A stretch of 64,000 nt of DNA from assembly GCF_001884045.1 (NCBI RefSeq), contig NZ_MACF01000141.1, positions 1-64,000 of the forward strand, read 5' to 3'. This DNA is from Bacillus mobilis (GTDB lineage Bacteria; Bacillota; Bacilli; Bacillales; Bacillaceae_G). Positions 9,330 through 17,140 of the stretch are shown piece by piece. The notes under the pieces were generated by a model. That model saw nothing but the letters and a program-made list of their open reading frames with translations, ran no database searches and had not been told where the DNA came from. Numbering within the stretch: the stretch's first letter is position 1; each line of letters opens with the position of its first letter. The translations under genes were made by a program, and so were the position numbers.

Positions 9330-9345
9330 TGTTTCACGTGAAACA
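9330..9345. promoter_or_regulatory. parS site, ParB (Spo0J) binding
   Basis: TGTTTCACGTGAAACA is a perfect 16-bp palindrome and matches the B. subtilis parS consensus TGTTNCACGTGAAACA at every position. It lies in the 240-bp gene-free gap between two convergent genes. ParB loads here, spreads, and recruits condensin for origin segregation. Such sites cluster near the replication origin. Confidence 0.9.
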
Positions 9346-9382
9346 CAACTTTTACTTATCTCTTAAAATAAAGTATCCATAT

Positions 9383-9425
9383 AAAAAAGCGAATTCCTTC
9401 AGTAAAACTGAAAGGAATTCGCTTT
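9383..9425 (-). terminator. Terminator of the ABC-F gene
   Basis: A 16-bp stem AAGCGAATTCCTTCAG / CTGAAAGGAATTCGCTT with one bulged base, followed on the minus strand by a T-run. Confidence 0.9.
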
Positions 9426-9432
9426 CCACTTT

Positions 9433-11313
9433 TTACTCCACAATATTCTCTAACTCATTATATAACTCCGCTCGTAACAACTCTTGCTTCGTTTTTTCCT
9501 CATACAATTGTTCAAGCATTTCAACATCAACTACATGTTCCATCTTACACTCAAGCGTATATATATCTTCTTCTACACGCATTAAATCGGTTTCAATCTC
9601 CTCAACATTCCTAACTTCTTTCTTTTTTATAGGAGCTGTTTCCATACTTTTTCTTCCTTGGCGTTGCTGCTTTATTACTTGTGTCTCAAGTTTTTCTTCC
9701 CACTTTTGACGCGCCCATGCATAGTTCCCTGCAAACTCAAATAATTTACGCTCATCAATCCAATACGTCTTTTCAAATAACTTATTTAAAAAATAACGAT
9801 CATGTGAAACAGCTAAAATTGTTCCATTATATTGTTCGAGAGCTTCCTCTAAAACTTCCCTTGATTCAATGTCGAGATGGTTTGTCGGCTCATCTAAAAT
9901 TAAAAAATTGATATCTTGATACATAAGTTGCGCAAGCCTTAATCTCATTTTTTCTCCACCGCTCAGTTGCGTTACTTTCTTAAACACCGCTGGACCATAA
10001 AATAAAAACTTAGCTAATATATGTCTCGCTTCTCCCTCTGTTACAGCTACATATTCCCTGAAAGCTTCTAATACATTACTCTTCACATTTCCGTACGCAT
10101 GCTGTGATAAATAACCGATTTTCACACTACTACCAATTCGAATTTCACCAGCGTCTGGTTCTATTTCTTCTAATAGTAATTTTAGTAGCGTTGTCTTTCC
10201 TGTACCATTACGACCAACGATCGCCGCACGCTCTTGAAAACGAACATGTAAACTCGCTTCATTAAATAAAAGATGGCCAGCGAACCCTTTACTCACTTCT
10301 TTCATTACAACAACATCTTTCCCACTTCTCTCTTGCCCTTCAAACTGAAGTCCCATTTGTTTTCGTTCTAAAATAGGTTTCTTTAGTTTCTCTATACGTT
10401 CCAGTGCCCGTTCCATACTTCTCGCTCTCTTATGCAATCCTTCATTCGGAGGATTCGCCTGATTTGCCCATTCACGTAGTCGCTTAATTGCTTCTTTCAT
10501 TTTCTTTATTTTCTTTTGCTGTTCTTGATAAGCCTGGAACTCCTGCAGCAACCGTTCTTCCTTTTCCTCAACAAACTGAGAATAGTTTGTATGATACACG
10601 TGAATCTCTCCATCTTCTAAATCAAAAATCTTCGTTACAACTTCATCAAGGAAATAGCGATCATGTGAAATAACCATAACCGTTCCATTGTATTCTTTTA
10701 AAAATTGTTCTAGCCATTCTACGGCGAATAAATCTAAATGATTGGTTGGTTCATCTAATAGAAGTAGATCTGGTTTCTGCAATAGCATATATGCAAGACT
10801 TATCTTTGTTTGTTCTCCACCACTTAACTCCAGAAAGGATCGAGGAAATAGTTCTGTCACCTGTAGCCCATTTGCTACCTTCATCAAATTCGCTTCTATT
10901 TCATAACCACCAAGGAACGCAAACTTTTCTTGAATTACTCCGTATCTCTCCATTAACTTTTGTAAAGCAGACGATTCTCGTTCTTCCGCCATATTTTTTT
11001 CTAAAGTACGCATTTCTCTTTCTAATTCCTTTTCTGCTTTAAAAGCCGAACTCAGTACATCATATACAGTCATATCCTCATCAAATTTCGGAATTTGTGC
11101 CACATGACCAATACGTGTACCTTTCTTCATATGAATGGCTCCTGCATCTAAACTTTCCATTCCAGTTAGAAGCTGAAAGATTGTTGTCTTCCCACTACCG
11201 TTACGACCAACTAATCCAACACGTTCACCATTCTTTATTTCAAGCGATATATTTTCAAATATGATGTTTCCACCAAAAGATTTCGTTACATTATTTACAC
11301 TACAAATTGTCAT
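9433..11313 (-). CDS. ABC-F family ATPase, probable ribosome-acting factor
   Basis: 626 residues from ATG 11313, preceded by AAAGGAGT at 8 bp. Two ABC cassettes and no membrane span: first Walker A GRNGSGKTT (about residues 37-45) with signature ELSGGEQ; second Walker A GRNGTGKTT with signature QLSGGEKMRLRL. Between them is the charged linker typical of ABC-F proteins, and a C-terminal coiled-coil extension of about 80 residues. Family members bind the ribosomal E site and either rescue stalled ribosomes or expel antibiotics. A leader ORF and two tandem terminators precede the gene, an arrangement known for antibiotic-induced ABC-F resistance genes such as vmlR. Length and tail are also like B. 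subtilis YdiF/YfmR. The drug, if any, cannot be told. Confidence 0.88.
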   Translation of the reverse strand: MTICSVNNVTKSFGGNIIFENISLEIKNGERVGLVGRNGSGKTTIFQLLTGMESLDAGAIHMKKGTRIGHVAQIPKFDEDMTVYDVLSSAFKAEKELEREMRTLEKNMAEERESSALQKLMERYGVIQEKFAFLGGYEIEANLMKVANGLQVTELFPRSFLELSGGEQTKISLAYMLLQKPDLLLLDEPTNHLDLFAVEWLEQFLKEYNGTVMVISHDRYFLDEVVTKIFDLEDGEIHVYHTNYSQFVEEKEERLLQEFQAYQEQQKKIKKMKEAIKRLREWANQANPPNEGLHKRARSMERALERIEKLKKPILERKQMGLQFEGQERSGKDVVVMKEVSKGFAGHLLFNEASLHVRFQERAAIVGRNGTGKTTLLKLLLEEIEPDAGEIRIGSSVKIGYLSQHAYGNVKSNVLEAFREYVAVTEGEARHILAKFLFYGPAVFKKVTQLSGGEKMRLRLAQLMYQDINFLILDEPTNHLDIESREVLEEALEQYNGTILAVSHDRYFLNKLFEKTYWIDERKLFEFAGNYAWARQKWEEKLETQVIKQQRQGRKSMETAPIKKKEVRNVEEIETDLMRVEEDIYTLECKMEHVVDVEMLEQLYEEKTKQELLRAELYNELENIVE

Positions 11314-11334
11314 TTTCCGTACTCCTTTCAATAT

Positions 11335-11370
11335 AAAAAACCATGGGAAAGAAACATTCCCCATGGTTTT
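11335..11370 (-). terminator. Leader terminator 2 before the ABC-F gene
   Basis: On the minus strand AAAACCATGGGGAA pairs with TTCCCATGGTTTTTT (one bulge) and runs into a U-tract, 22 bp before the ABC-F start codon. A terminator so placed must be bypassed for expression and is therefore probably an attenuator. Confidence 0.75.
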
Positions 11371-11378
11371 CGACATAG

Positions 11379-11405
11379 AAAAAGGAAGCCAAATAGCTCC
11401 CTTTT
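11379..11405 (-). terminator. Leader terminator 1 before the ABC-F gene
   Basis: On the minus strand AAAGGGAGC pairs with GCTTCCTTT around a 6-nt loop and is followed by TTTTTCT. It lies 33 bp after the leader ORF ends. Confidence 0.6.
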
Positions 11406-11437
11406 CACACGTTTATTAAAAATGGGTGAAGAGATTT

Positions 11438-11572
11438 CTATCGTTCAATAGCTACTATGCAATTGTTAAAAAAGGACAGACGTATCCCGTTAACAACTAC
11501 ATCATGAAAAATCGCACGACAAAAATAGATATAATCTAAAAATTTGGCACGTGCAGCTAAAGAACGTTTCAT
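11438..11572 (-). CDS. Leader ORF upstream of the ABC-F gene
   Basis: 44 codons beginning MKRSLAARAKFLDYIYF and ending NNCIVAIER, with a strong ribosome site AGAGGTG six bases before ATG 11572. A good -10 (TATAAT) occurs on the minus strand near 11612. The peptide has no recognisable domain. Its place before two terminators and an ABC-F gene suggests that ribosome stalling on it, caused by a drug, lets RNA polymerase pass the terminators. That role is inferred. Confidence 0.55.
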   Translation of the reverse strand: MKRSLAARAKFLDYIYFCRAIFHDVVVNGIRLSFFNNCIVAIER

Positions 11573-11701
11573 CTCATTCACCTCTTTCGTACGGAATTTA
11601 ATACTTACTTCTTTATTATACTTTCCCATTTCATGTTTGAATAGTCATTTTTCTGAAAATAATGAAGATAGACTAAACATTTCAATAAGTGACATCAAAT
11701 C

Positions 11702-11765
11702 TTACAAAACTGTTATGTTCACGTAATGGAAAGCGATAGTACGAAAAGATGCCTCCCTATACAAT
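11702..11765 (+). promoter_or_regulatory. BceR-type promoter P1 (small-peptide cluster 11.8-12.1 kb)
   Basis: TTACA (11702), N4, TGTTA, N6, CGTAA (11722), N7, CGATAGT (11734), N19, TACAAT (11760-11765). One base of the palindrome departs from TTACA-N4-TGTAA. The spacing is identical to that of seven other promoters in this window. The core resembles the site of B. subtilis BceR/PsdR/YxdJ response regulators. It drives the three peptide genes that follow. Confidence 0.7.
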
Positions 11766-11806
11766 AAAGATGTAAACAAGAGAGACAACAAAAGGAGGAA
11801 ACAATC

Positions 11807-11887
11807 ATGATGAAAGAAATCGTAAAAGCAATCTTTGAGGTATTAGTGAACGGACAAGCAGTTGTAAAAGAACTAAACGAACTATAA
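11807..11887 (+). CDS. 26-residue amphipathic peptide
   Basis: Sequence MMKEIVKAIFEVLVNGQAVV then KELNEL. The ribosome site AAAGGAGG is 8 bp upstream. No signal peptide. The pattern of hydrophobic residues (I, V, I, F, V, L, V) at 3-4 spacing suggests an amphipathic helix. The end pattern (G/A-x-A-V-x-x-x-L-N) is shared with the next peptide and with the 33-residue peptides at 21889, 23000 and 25536. Function unknown. Confidence 0.65.
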   Translation: MMKEIVKAIFEVLVNGQAVVKELNEL

Positions 11888-11903
11888 AAAGGAGTGAGAG
11901 AAT

Positions 11904-11981
11904 ATGATGAACATGGTAAAAATGATTTTACACGCTCTAGTTGATGCAAAAGCAGTTAGCCAAGAATTAAACCAACAATAA
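11904..11981 (+). CDS. 25-residue amphipathic peptide
   Basis: Sequence MMNMVKMILHALVDAKAVSQ then ELNQQ, with AAAAAGGAGTGAG upstream. ALVDAKAV is identical to the core of the peptide at 25536, so this is a shorter relative of the repeated peptide family. It lies 16 bp after the 26-residue peptide gene and belongs to the same transcript. Confidence 0.65.
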   Translation: MMNMVKMILHALVDAKAVSQELNQQ

Positions 11982-11998
11982 AAAAGGGGTAAACGAAT

Positions 11999-12121
11999 AT
12001 GAAGAAAGCCATTATTGTAATCGTGAGTACAGCAATTGCCTTATACACAATAAAAAATAGAAAAAAGAAACATAATAAAAACGATCTATATTATCCATAC
12101 ACATTATTAAAGAAAAAATAA
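11999..12121 (+). CDS. 40-residue membrane peptide with basic tail
   Basis: Begins MKKAIIVIVSTAIALYTIKN: one membrane span (about residues 4-18), then a very basic segment (NRKKKHNKN) and a tail YYPYTLLKKK. Ribosome site AAAGGGG. It takes the third place in the cluster, where the other modules have their 31-33 residue membrane peptide. Function unknown. The next 30 bases form the terminator. Confidence 0.65.
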   Translation: MKKAIIVIVSTAIALYTIKNRKKKHNKNDLYYPYTLLKKK

Positions 12122-12170
12122 AAGACAAGGTACCCTGTTGTAATGAGGATATCTTGTCTTTTATTTTTCC
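12119..12170 (+). terminator. Terminator of peptide cluster 11.8-12.1 kb
   Basis: AAAAGACAAGGTA pairs with TATCTTGTCTTTT (one G-T), with a T-rich tail. The stop codon of the third peptide is at its foot. Confidence 0.75.
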
Positions 12171-12255
12171 TATTCCCTTTAAAGGATTTCCGTCTTCTTT
12201 TCACGAATGTATTAAGCGGGATTTTTACACACATTTTAAAGGGGCATATATACAA

Positions 12256-13050
12256 ATGGATAAACAACAACTATACTTTTTAAACGATATCGGCAAACAA
12301 AAACCAGAAAGCATCCGGAATAGAAGCGCTGCATGTCCTTTTTGTGACAGAGAAAATTTAACAGATATTTTAGCAACTGAGGGCTCGATTATTTGGCTGG
12401 AAAACAAATTTCCTACATTAAAAGATACATTTCAAACGGTGCTAATCGAAACCGATAATTGTGAAGATCATATTGCGACATATACAGAAGAACATATGAG
12501 ATCGCTAATTCGTTTCTCGATTAAACATTGGTTAGGCTTACAGAAGAATGAAGAATTCACATCTGTGATTTTATACAAAAATCACGGGCCATTCTCAGGC
12601 GGAAGTTTGCATCATGCACACATGCAGATTATCGGAATGAAATATGTAGACTATCTCGGTAACGTAGAACAGGACAACTTCCGAGGAGTAATTGTACAAA
12701 AAAACGAACGCATTGAACTCAATATTTCAGATCGTCCTATTATTGGTTTTACTGAATTTAATATCATCATTGAAGATATTGGATGCATAGATGAACTAGC
12801 AAATTATATTCAGCAAACTGTACGTTATATACTGACAGATTTCCATAAAGGATGTAGTAGTTATAACTTATTCTTCTATTACTTGAACGAAAAAATCATT
12901 TGTAAAGTTGTTCCTAGGTTTGTCGTTTCACCATTGTATGTAGGATATAAAATACCGCAAGTTTCTACAAAACTAGAAGACGTGAAAATACAACTAGCGC
13001 AGTATTTCATACAAGAAAAGGATGAAGTTATTCATAAAAAAACAGAGTAG
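12256..13050 (+). CDS. DUF4931 protein, GalT/HIT-like nucleotidyltransferase fold
   Basis: 264 residues from ATG 12256, preceded by AAAGGGG; the frame is open to a TTG at 12154, but that codon is inside the upstream terminator. A zinc-type pair CPFC is found near residue 29 and a histidine-triad-like motif HHAHMQ near residue 119. Both are arranged as in galactose-1-phosphate uridylyltransferases and ADP-sugar phosphorylases. A nucleotidyl or adenylyl transfer on a sugar phosphate is plausible; the substrate is unknown. It stands alone between two terminators. Confidence 0.7.
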   Translation: MDKQQLYFLNDIGKQKPESIRNRSAACPFCDRENLTDILATEGSIIWLENKFPTLKDTFQTVLIETDNCEDHIATYTEEHMRSLIRFSIKHWLGLQKNEEFTSVILYKNHGPFSGGSLHHAHMQIIGMKYVDYLGNVEQDNFRGVIVQKNERIELNISDRPIIGFTEFNIIIEDIGCIDELANYIQQTVRYILTDFHKGCSSYNLFFYYLNEKIICKVVPRFVVSPLYVGYKIPQVSTKLEDVKIQLAQYFIQEKDEVIHKKTE

Positions 13051-13072
13051 GTACAAAAAACCTACTCTTTTA
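13043..13072. terminator. Bidirectional terminator, DUF4931 gene / transglycosylase gene
   Basis: AGAGTAGG (13044-13051) / CCTACTCT (13061-13068), with T-runs on both strands. The DUF4931 stop codon is inside the left arm. Confidence 0.85.
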
Positions 13073-13595
13073 TTACGCCTTTATTTCGATAGTACACATC
13101 TTCTAATCCGATGTTATACTTCATGTTATTATCCGTCCACTCGGGCCCTAAATTTCCTGGCCATCCAGATGTATTTGCTACATATTTTAGTAATGCAAAA
13201 TCCGTCAAACCTTTCTGCACCCCGCGCTTATACCCTTTCATTAAATGCGGCATTGCAATTTGCGCATTTGTGCGCGGATCTTTCAACTCTTCATCAGTTA
13301 AATGATCTGGTGCAAGCCCGCCACCGCGATGCAATTGAAACAATCCGAATGAAGTTCCGTTATCTCCAATACTTCTTGGATTTAACCGGCTTTCATGTTC
13401 GGCAATTGTAAGAGGTATCCATTCTGGAAGATTGACTTTCTTTGCTTCCTCTATAATAATTTGTTTCATCTGTTTTGCTTCCTCTGAGTCAACATAGCTT
13501 GTCTCATTCACTAGCTTGTCCATTCCTTCAGACTTTCCTTGGAAATATAAGTACACCCCAAGAACAACTAAAAATCCTACAAAGAATTTCTTCAC
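13062..13595 (-). CDS. Membrane-anchored lytic transglycosylase-like (SLT) protein
   Basis: 177 residues from a GTG at 13595 with GAGGT upstream; the frame continues upstream to 13661 but that part is highly charged and has no ribosome site. One N-terminal span (KFFVGFLVVLGVYLYF) anchors the domain outside. The SLT signature is AEHESRLNPRSIGDNGTSFG, where the Glu of HES would be the catalytic acid, followed by GLFQLH. It would cleave peptidoglycan glycan strands. No binding (LysM/SH3) domain is present. Confidence 0.75.
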   Translation of the reverse strand: MKKFFVGFLVVLGVYLYFQGKSEGMDKLVNETSYVDSEEAKQMKQIIIEEAKKVNLPEWIPLTIAEHESRLNPRSIGDNGTSFGLFQLHRGGGLAPDHLTDEELKDPRTNAQIAMPHLMKGYKRGVQKGLTDFALLKYVANTSGWPGNLGPEWTDNNMKYNIGLEDVYYRNKGVIKE

Positions 13596-13777
13596 TACCT
13601 CTACCTCTTTCTCCGCTGAAATTTGTCCCCTTTCAGCCTTCTTCCCTTTACAATTACCCACATTCTATCATTCTCTTACCCTTTTATCATAGCAAATAAC
13701 TATGCATATTATCATCATGCTTTAGACCGATTTTGTGAAAAAACAGCTGGTAAATACGTGCAAAAATGTAACTTTCA

Positions 13778-13806
13778 TAGACTACAACGTATTTCTTGTA
13801 TATAAT
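13778..13806 (+). promoter_or_regulatory. Candidate sigma-A promoter for the DUF2334 gene
   Basis: TAGACT, 17-bp spacer, TATAAT (13801-13806), 40 bp before the start codon. Confidence 0.5.
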
Positions 13807-13845
13807 TGTAAATTGAACTCTACATATAGAATAGGAGCAGACCAA

Positions 13846-15495
13846 ATGAAGAAGTGCATATTACTCTTGTTCAGCATTTTACTACTTATCCCTATCCACA
13901 CCTCTGCACAAACATCATCAAAACCAAAAGTACTTGTTTTATACAGTACAAAAGACGATCAAATTACAAATAATATTCAAATCCTTAATACTCAATTAGG
14001 ACATTTTACAAACGATATAACTACGAAAAGTTTAAAAAAGGCTAATGAAATTACTAATTCATCTTCTTATACACATATTGTCTATATCGGTGAGCAAAAA
14101 GAAGAATTTCCTACTGAAACAAAACAACTGATAGAAAATTTCTCAGGCCCAGTATTAGTTTTAGGACAAAATGTTGAACAATTATCTAATCGCTTTTCTT
14201 TCATTACACTAAAGGATAATGATATACGAGTTAATAAAATCGAATATCCAAGCCATAAGCTAAAAAACACTTTAGAAGAGGAACGATTGATTCAAGCTTT
14301 TGATACCAACGGAACTGTTCTTGCTAACGCTTTAAGCCCAAATAGCAAGAGCCCACTAATCGTCCAGCATGAAACATCTTATTATGTTGCAACATCAAAT
14401 CTCTTTGACTGGATGTCTCATTACGTCGGCGAAATGTTATTTTCTTACTTCGGACAAAAACCAATGACAGATAAAGTGGAAGCTTATTTACGTCTTGAGG
14501 ATGTTCATCCAGCCGCAGATATAAATAAATTAAAAGAAATTGCTGAATTACTAAAAGAGAAAAAGATTCCTTACATGATTACAGTCATACCGGTATATAA
14601 AGATCCGGATACAGGAAAGACAATACATTTAAAAGATAAACCTGAGCTAGTCGATCTTTTACGCTCTATGCAAGATGATGGTGCAGCAATTATTATGCAT
14701 GGTTATACGCACCAATTTTATGATAGTGAAACTGGAGAAGGTTTTGAATTTTGGGACGTAAAAACAGACCAACCAATTCGTCAACCGAAGCATGAAGAAC
14801 CAAAAACAAAAGATGACTTTCCTAATATAGAAGCATATAATGCATACGTAAAAAAAGGGGAAGAATTTGAAGAAAAATATACGACTGAGCATATTGAAAA
14901 AGGTATTCAAGAACTTGTAGATGCCAAACTATATCCTGTCGCATTTGAAGCACCCCATTACACGATGTCCCAAAAAGGATATGAAATATTATCAAGATAC
15001 TTTTCAACTTATGTAGGACAACTACAGTTAAGTGATACAACTTGGAAATCCATGCACTCACCATTTTATACAAGCACCCCATCATTTTTACACGGGATGA
15101 AATTAATGCCTGAAACAGTTGGTTTTATTGAAGAAGATAAGCCACATGCTATTGCAAAGATGAAGGAACGTGCTGTATCTGTTGCTAAATTATCCGATGG
15201 AGTTATTGGTGCATTCTATCATCCTTACTTAGGTGTGAAACCATTAAAAGAAGTATTAAAGGATCTAGAAAGCATTCCGAATATAGAATGGATTGATTTA
15301 CAAAAAGAAACAAATGAAGTGAAAATGCAAGATATTCATATTACTACTAATAAGGACGGCATTCACGTTGAAAAACCAACAAGCGCAAGCGACGTAATGG
15401 ACTATGTAAAACAATATGGATTCTTCCTTATACTTGGTTTCTTCATCATTGTCTTTCTATTGTTATTAAGACGTGCGAAAAAATTAGAATCCTAA
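13846..15495 (+). CDS. DUF2334 polysaccharide deacetylase-like membrane protein
   Basis: 549 residues from ATG 13846 with AGGAGC upstream. Signal peptide of about 21 residues ending TSAQT. The central part has the NodB-like fold seen in DUF2334: YLRLEDVHPAADINKLKEI (metal-binding Asp region), then IIMHGYTHQFYD (His motif). One C-terminal span (FFLILGFFIIVFLLLLRR) followed by RRAKK fixes the domain on the outer face. Probably a deacetylase of a cell-surface polysaccharide; substrate unknown. Single-gene unit. Confidence 0.78.
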   Translation: MKKCILLLFSILLLIPIHTSAQTSSKPKVLVLYSTKDDQITNNIQILNTQLGHFTNDITTKSLKKANEITNSSSYTHIVYIGEQKEEFPTETKQLIENFSGPVLVLGQNVEQLSNRFSFITLKDNDIRVNKIEYPSHKLKNTLEEERLIQAFDTNGTVLANALSPNSKSPLIVQHETSYYVATSNLFDWMSHYVGEMLFSYFGQKPMTDKVEAYLRLEDVHPAADINKLKEIAELLKEKKIPYMITVIPVYKDPDTGKTIHLKDKPELVDLLRSMQDDGAAIIMHGYTHQFYDSETGEGFEFWDVKTDQPIRQPKHEEPKTKDDFPNIEAYNAYVKKGEEFEEKYTTEHIEKGIQELVDAKLYPVAFEAPHYTMSQKGYEILSRYFSTYVGQLQLSDTTWKSMHSPFYTSTPSFLHGMKLMPETVGFIEEDKPHAIAKMKERAVSVAKLSDGVIGAFYHPYLGVKPLKEVLKDLESIPNIEWIDLQKETNEVKMQDIHITTNKDGIHVEKPTSASDVMDYVKQYGFFLILGFFIIVFLLLLRRAKKLES

Positions 15496-15497
15496 AA

Positions 15498-15532
15498 TAA
15501 AACCACCAAGCAAAATGCTTGGTGGTTTTTTA
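15498..15532. terminator. Bidirectional terminator
   Basis: ACCACCAAGC (15502-15511) / GCTTGGTGGT (15517-15526), loop AAAAT, T-run on plus. It is shared by the converging DUF2334 and lipoprotein genes. Confidence 0.9.
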
Positions 15533-17035
15533 ACTTAAACCAAAACGCGGCATATTATTAATAACCCATTGATTATTTTCATAAATAAATTCAACTTCTA
15601 CTTTTTCCGTTACATTATCATAATCATTATACGTTTCTACCTGCGCTTTTATTTTTCCATCCTTTAGCTCGGCAGAAATAATTTTTGTAAATTTAGTTGC
15701 TGCTTTTGATCCTGGATCTCCAATAGCGTAGTGCATTTTTCCATTTAACTCTTTAATATACTTACTCTTCATGTACTCTGCTATAAATGGTTGTGAGAAG
15801 TACGTAGATAGCGTAGTCTCTAAAGTATCCTTCGTATTATAAATAGGATTCACTAATTCCCCGTATGAAAAATCTCCTACTCGTTTTGGGTTTCCTGTTA
15901 GTGCAGCCATTTGAACATTAGTAAGTTCCTTCTGTGCATTCCATACTTTCTGTAACATAACATCATCTGCTAATTTCTTATCTTTTTCTTCATTTGATTT
16001 CTTTGTATCTAAATTTAAAATAGTTCCATTATCTGTATAAAGATACATATCTCCTGCTACAAAATATAAATAGGATTTAGTTGGTTCAACCGTTTTATTA
16101 TAAATTACTTTTTCATTTCCACCATTCATTTTCTTCTTATATACTCCATCCTTTTTTAAATAATAAAAAGTATCCCCTTTCACATTCATCTGCAGGGCAT
16201 CCTTTACCAATAACTTTTCGTTATTTTGTTGAATGTCTATTTCATATATGCCATGCTCAGCTTCATTTGTTTCAAAAGGTAACGAAAAGTCGACAACAGC
16301 ATATAATTTTTCATTATTATAAGTAGCACTATATATTGTTGCATAATTTTCCTTTGACCAAGTTTTATTATCTTTTGTCACTTGTGTTCCACGATTTTTA
16401 TTCCAATGTAGAATACTATCGTCTATCGTTTGAGACCAACCTGAGTTTTTAAATACCGCTTCTTCTTCCTGCCCCGTTTTCAAATCCATTTTTACTATTC
16501 CTACAATATCAAAACCACCATGCTCAGAATATTTTTTCGGATAAAATAAAGTTTGATCTTTTATATAAACATAATTTGTATCTGCTTTTAACGTGTCTAG
16601 CTTTTTGTTAGATATATCATACTTCATTAAAGAAGATAATCCCGCATTCTTATCTTCATCCGTATGAATAAAATATAAAGCTTTGTCTTTTATATTTATG
16701 TACGAAGCATTTACACCTTCCACTACACGTTCCGAAGTCTGAAATTGATCTTTCGTACGATAAATGCCTCCTGTATTTTTATCACCATTTACCGCATAGT
16801 AAACCCATCCCTTACTCTCTACCATCTTCCCTTTATTAGAACTGTTTCCAACCGTATTCCCATTTTTCTCATTTTCTTTCATTTGTTTTTCAACTACTGG
16901 ATCAATTGATTCTTCCTTCTTCTCCTGTGTTGTGTTTGGATTTATAACCTTTTTTTCTGCCTCACACCCAAACGCTACAAGTGAAAGTACACCGACCATC
17001 ATTGTAATAGCTATTTTTTTATATGTTCTCCCCAT
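15530..17035 (-). CDS. Lipoprotein of unknown function, propeller-like repeats
   Basis: 501 residues from ATG 17035 (GGAAGTGGGG upstream). The signal peptide ends LVAFGC, an atypical but acceptable lipobox. A Lys/Glu-rich linker is followed by repeated short blocks of the form KDxxLYFxxxD / GDxxxYY (about residues 80-370), as in six-bladed DUF5050-type propellers. The C-terminal 110 residues look like a separate NTF2-like domain ending in VEFIYENNQWVINNMP. I do not recognise a function. Confidence 0.7.
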   Translation of the reverse strand: MGRTYKKIAITMMVGVLSLVAFGCEAEKKVINPNTTQEKKEESIDPVVEKQMKENEKNGNTVGNSSNKGKMVESKGWVYYAVNGDKNTGGIYRTKDQFQTSERVVEGVNASYINIKDKALYFIHTDEDKNAGLSSLMKYDISNKKLDTLKADTNYVYIKDQTLFYPKKYSEHGGFDIVGIVKMDLKTGQEEEAVFKNSGWSQTIDDSILHWNKNRGTQVTKDNKTWSKENYATIYSATYNNEKLYAVVDFSLPFETNEAEHGIYEIDIQQNNEKLLVKDALQMNVKGDTFYYLKKDGVYKKKMNGGNEKVIYNKTVEPTKSYLYFVAGDMYLYTDNGTILNLDTKKSNEEKDKKLADDVMLQKVWNAQKELTNVQMAALTGNPKRVGDFSYGELVNPIYNTKDTLETTLSTYFSQPFIAEYMKSKYIKELNGKMHYAIGDPGSKAATKFTKIISAELKDGKIKAQVETYNDYDNVTEKVEVEFIYENNQWVINNMPRFGLS

Positions 17036-17107
17036 TTTCTTCCCCACTTCCCTCATCAAATTAAGCACATCATAAATTATAGAAAATACTAGAAAAAATA
17101 TCCATAA

Positions 17108-17140
17108 TAAAAAGGATAAGAGTAACTCTCCTATCCTTTC
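17108..17140 (-). terminator. Terminator of the TatD-family gene
   Basis: Minus-strand AAAGGATAGGAG pairs with CTCTTATCCTTT and runs into TTTTATT. The stop codon TAG is within the left arm. Confidence 0.8.

Noticed and set aside
9233-9709. 158-codon plus-strand frame over parS and the end of the ABC-F gene
   Set aside because: Runs through the terminator and opposite the ABC-F coding region; Ser/Thr-rich shadow.
11719-11949. 76-codon minus-strand frame across the peptide cluster
   Set aside because: Antisense to the peptide genes and their promoter; no ribosome site.
12154-12255. Longer start of the DUF4931 protein (TTG 12154)
   Set aside because: The codon is inside the terminator of the peptide cluster; ATG 12256 is preceded by AAAGGGG and matches the conserved part.
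13022-13411. 129-codon plus-strand frame at the DUF4931 end
   Set aside because: Opposite the transglycosylase gene and across a terminator; no start signal.
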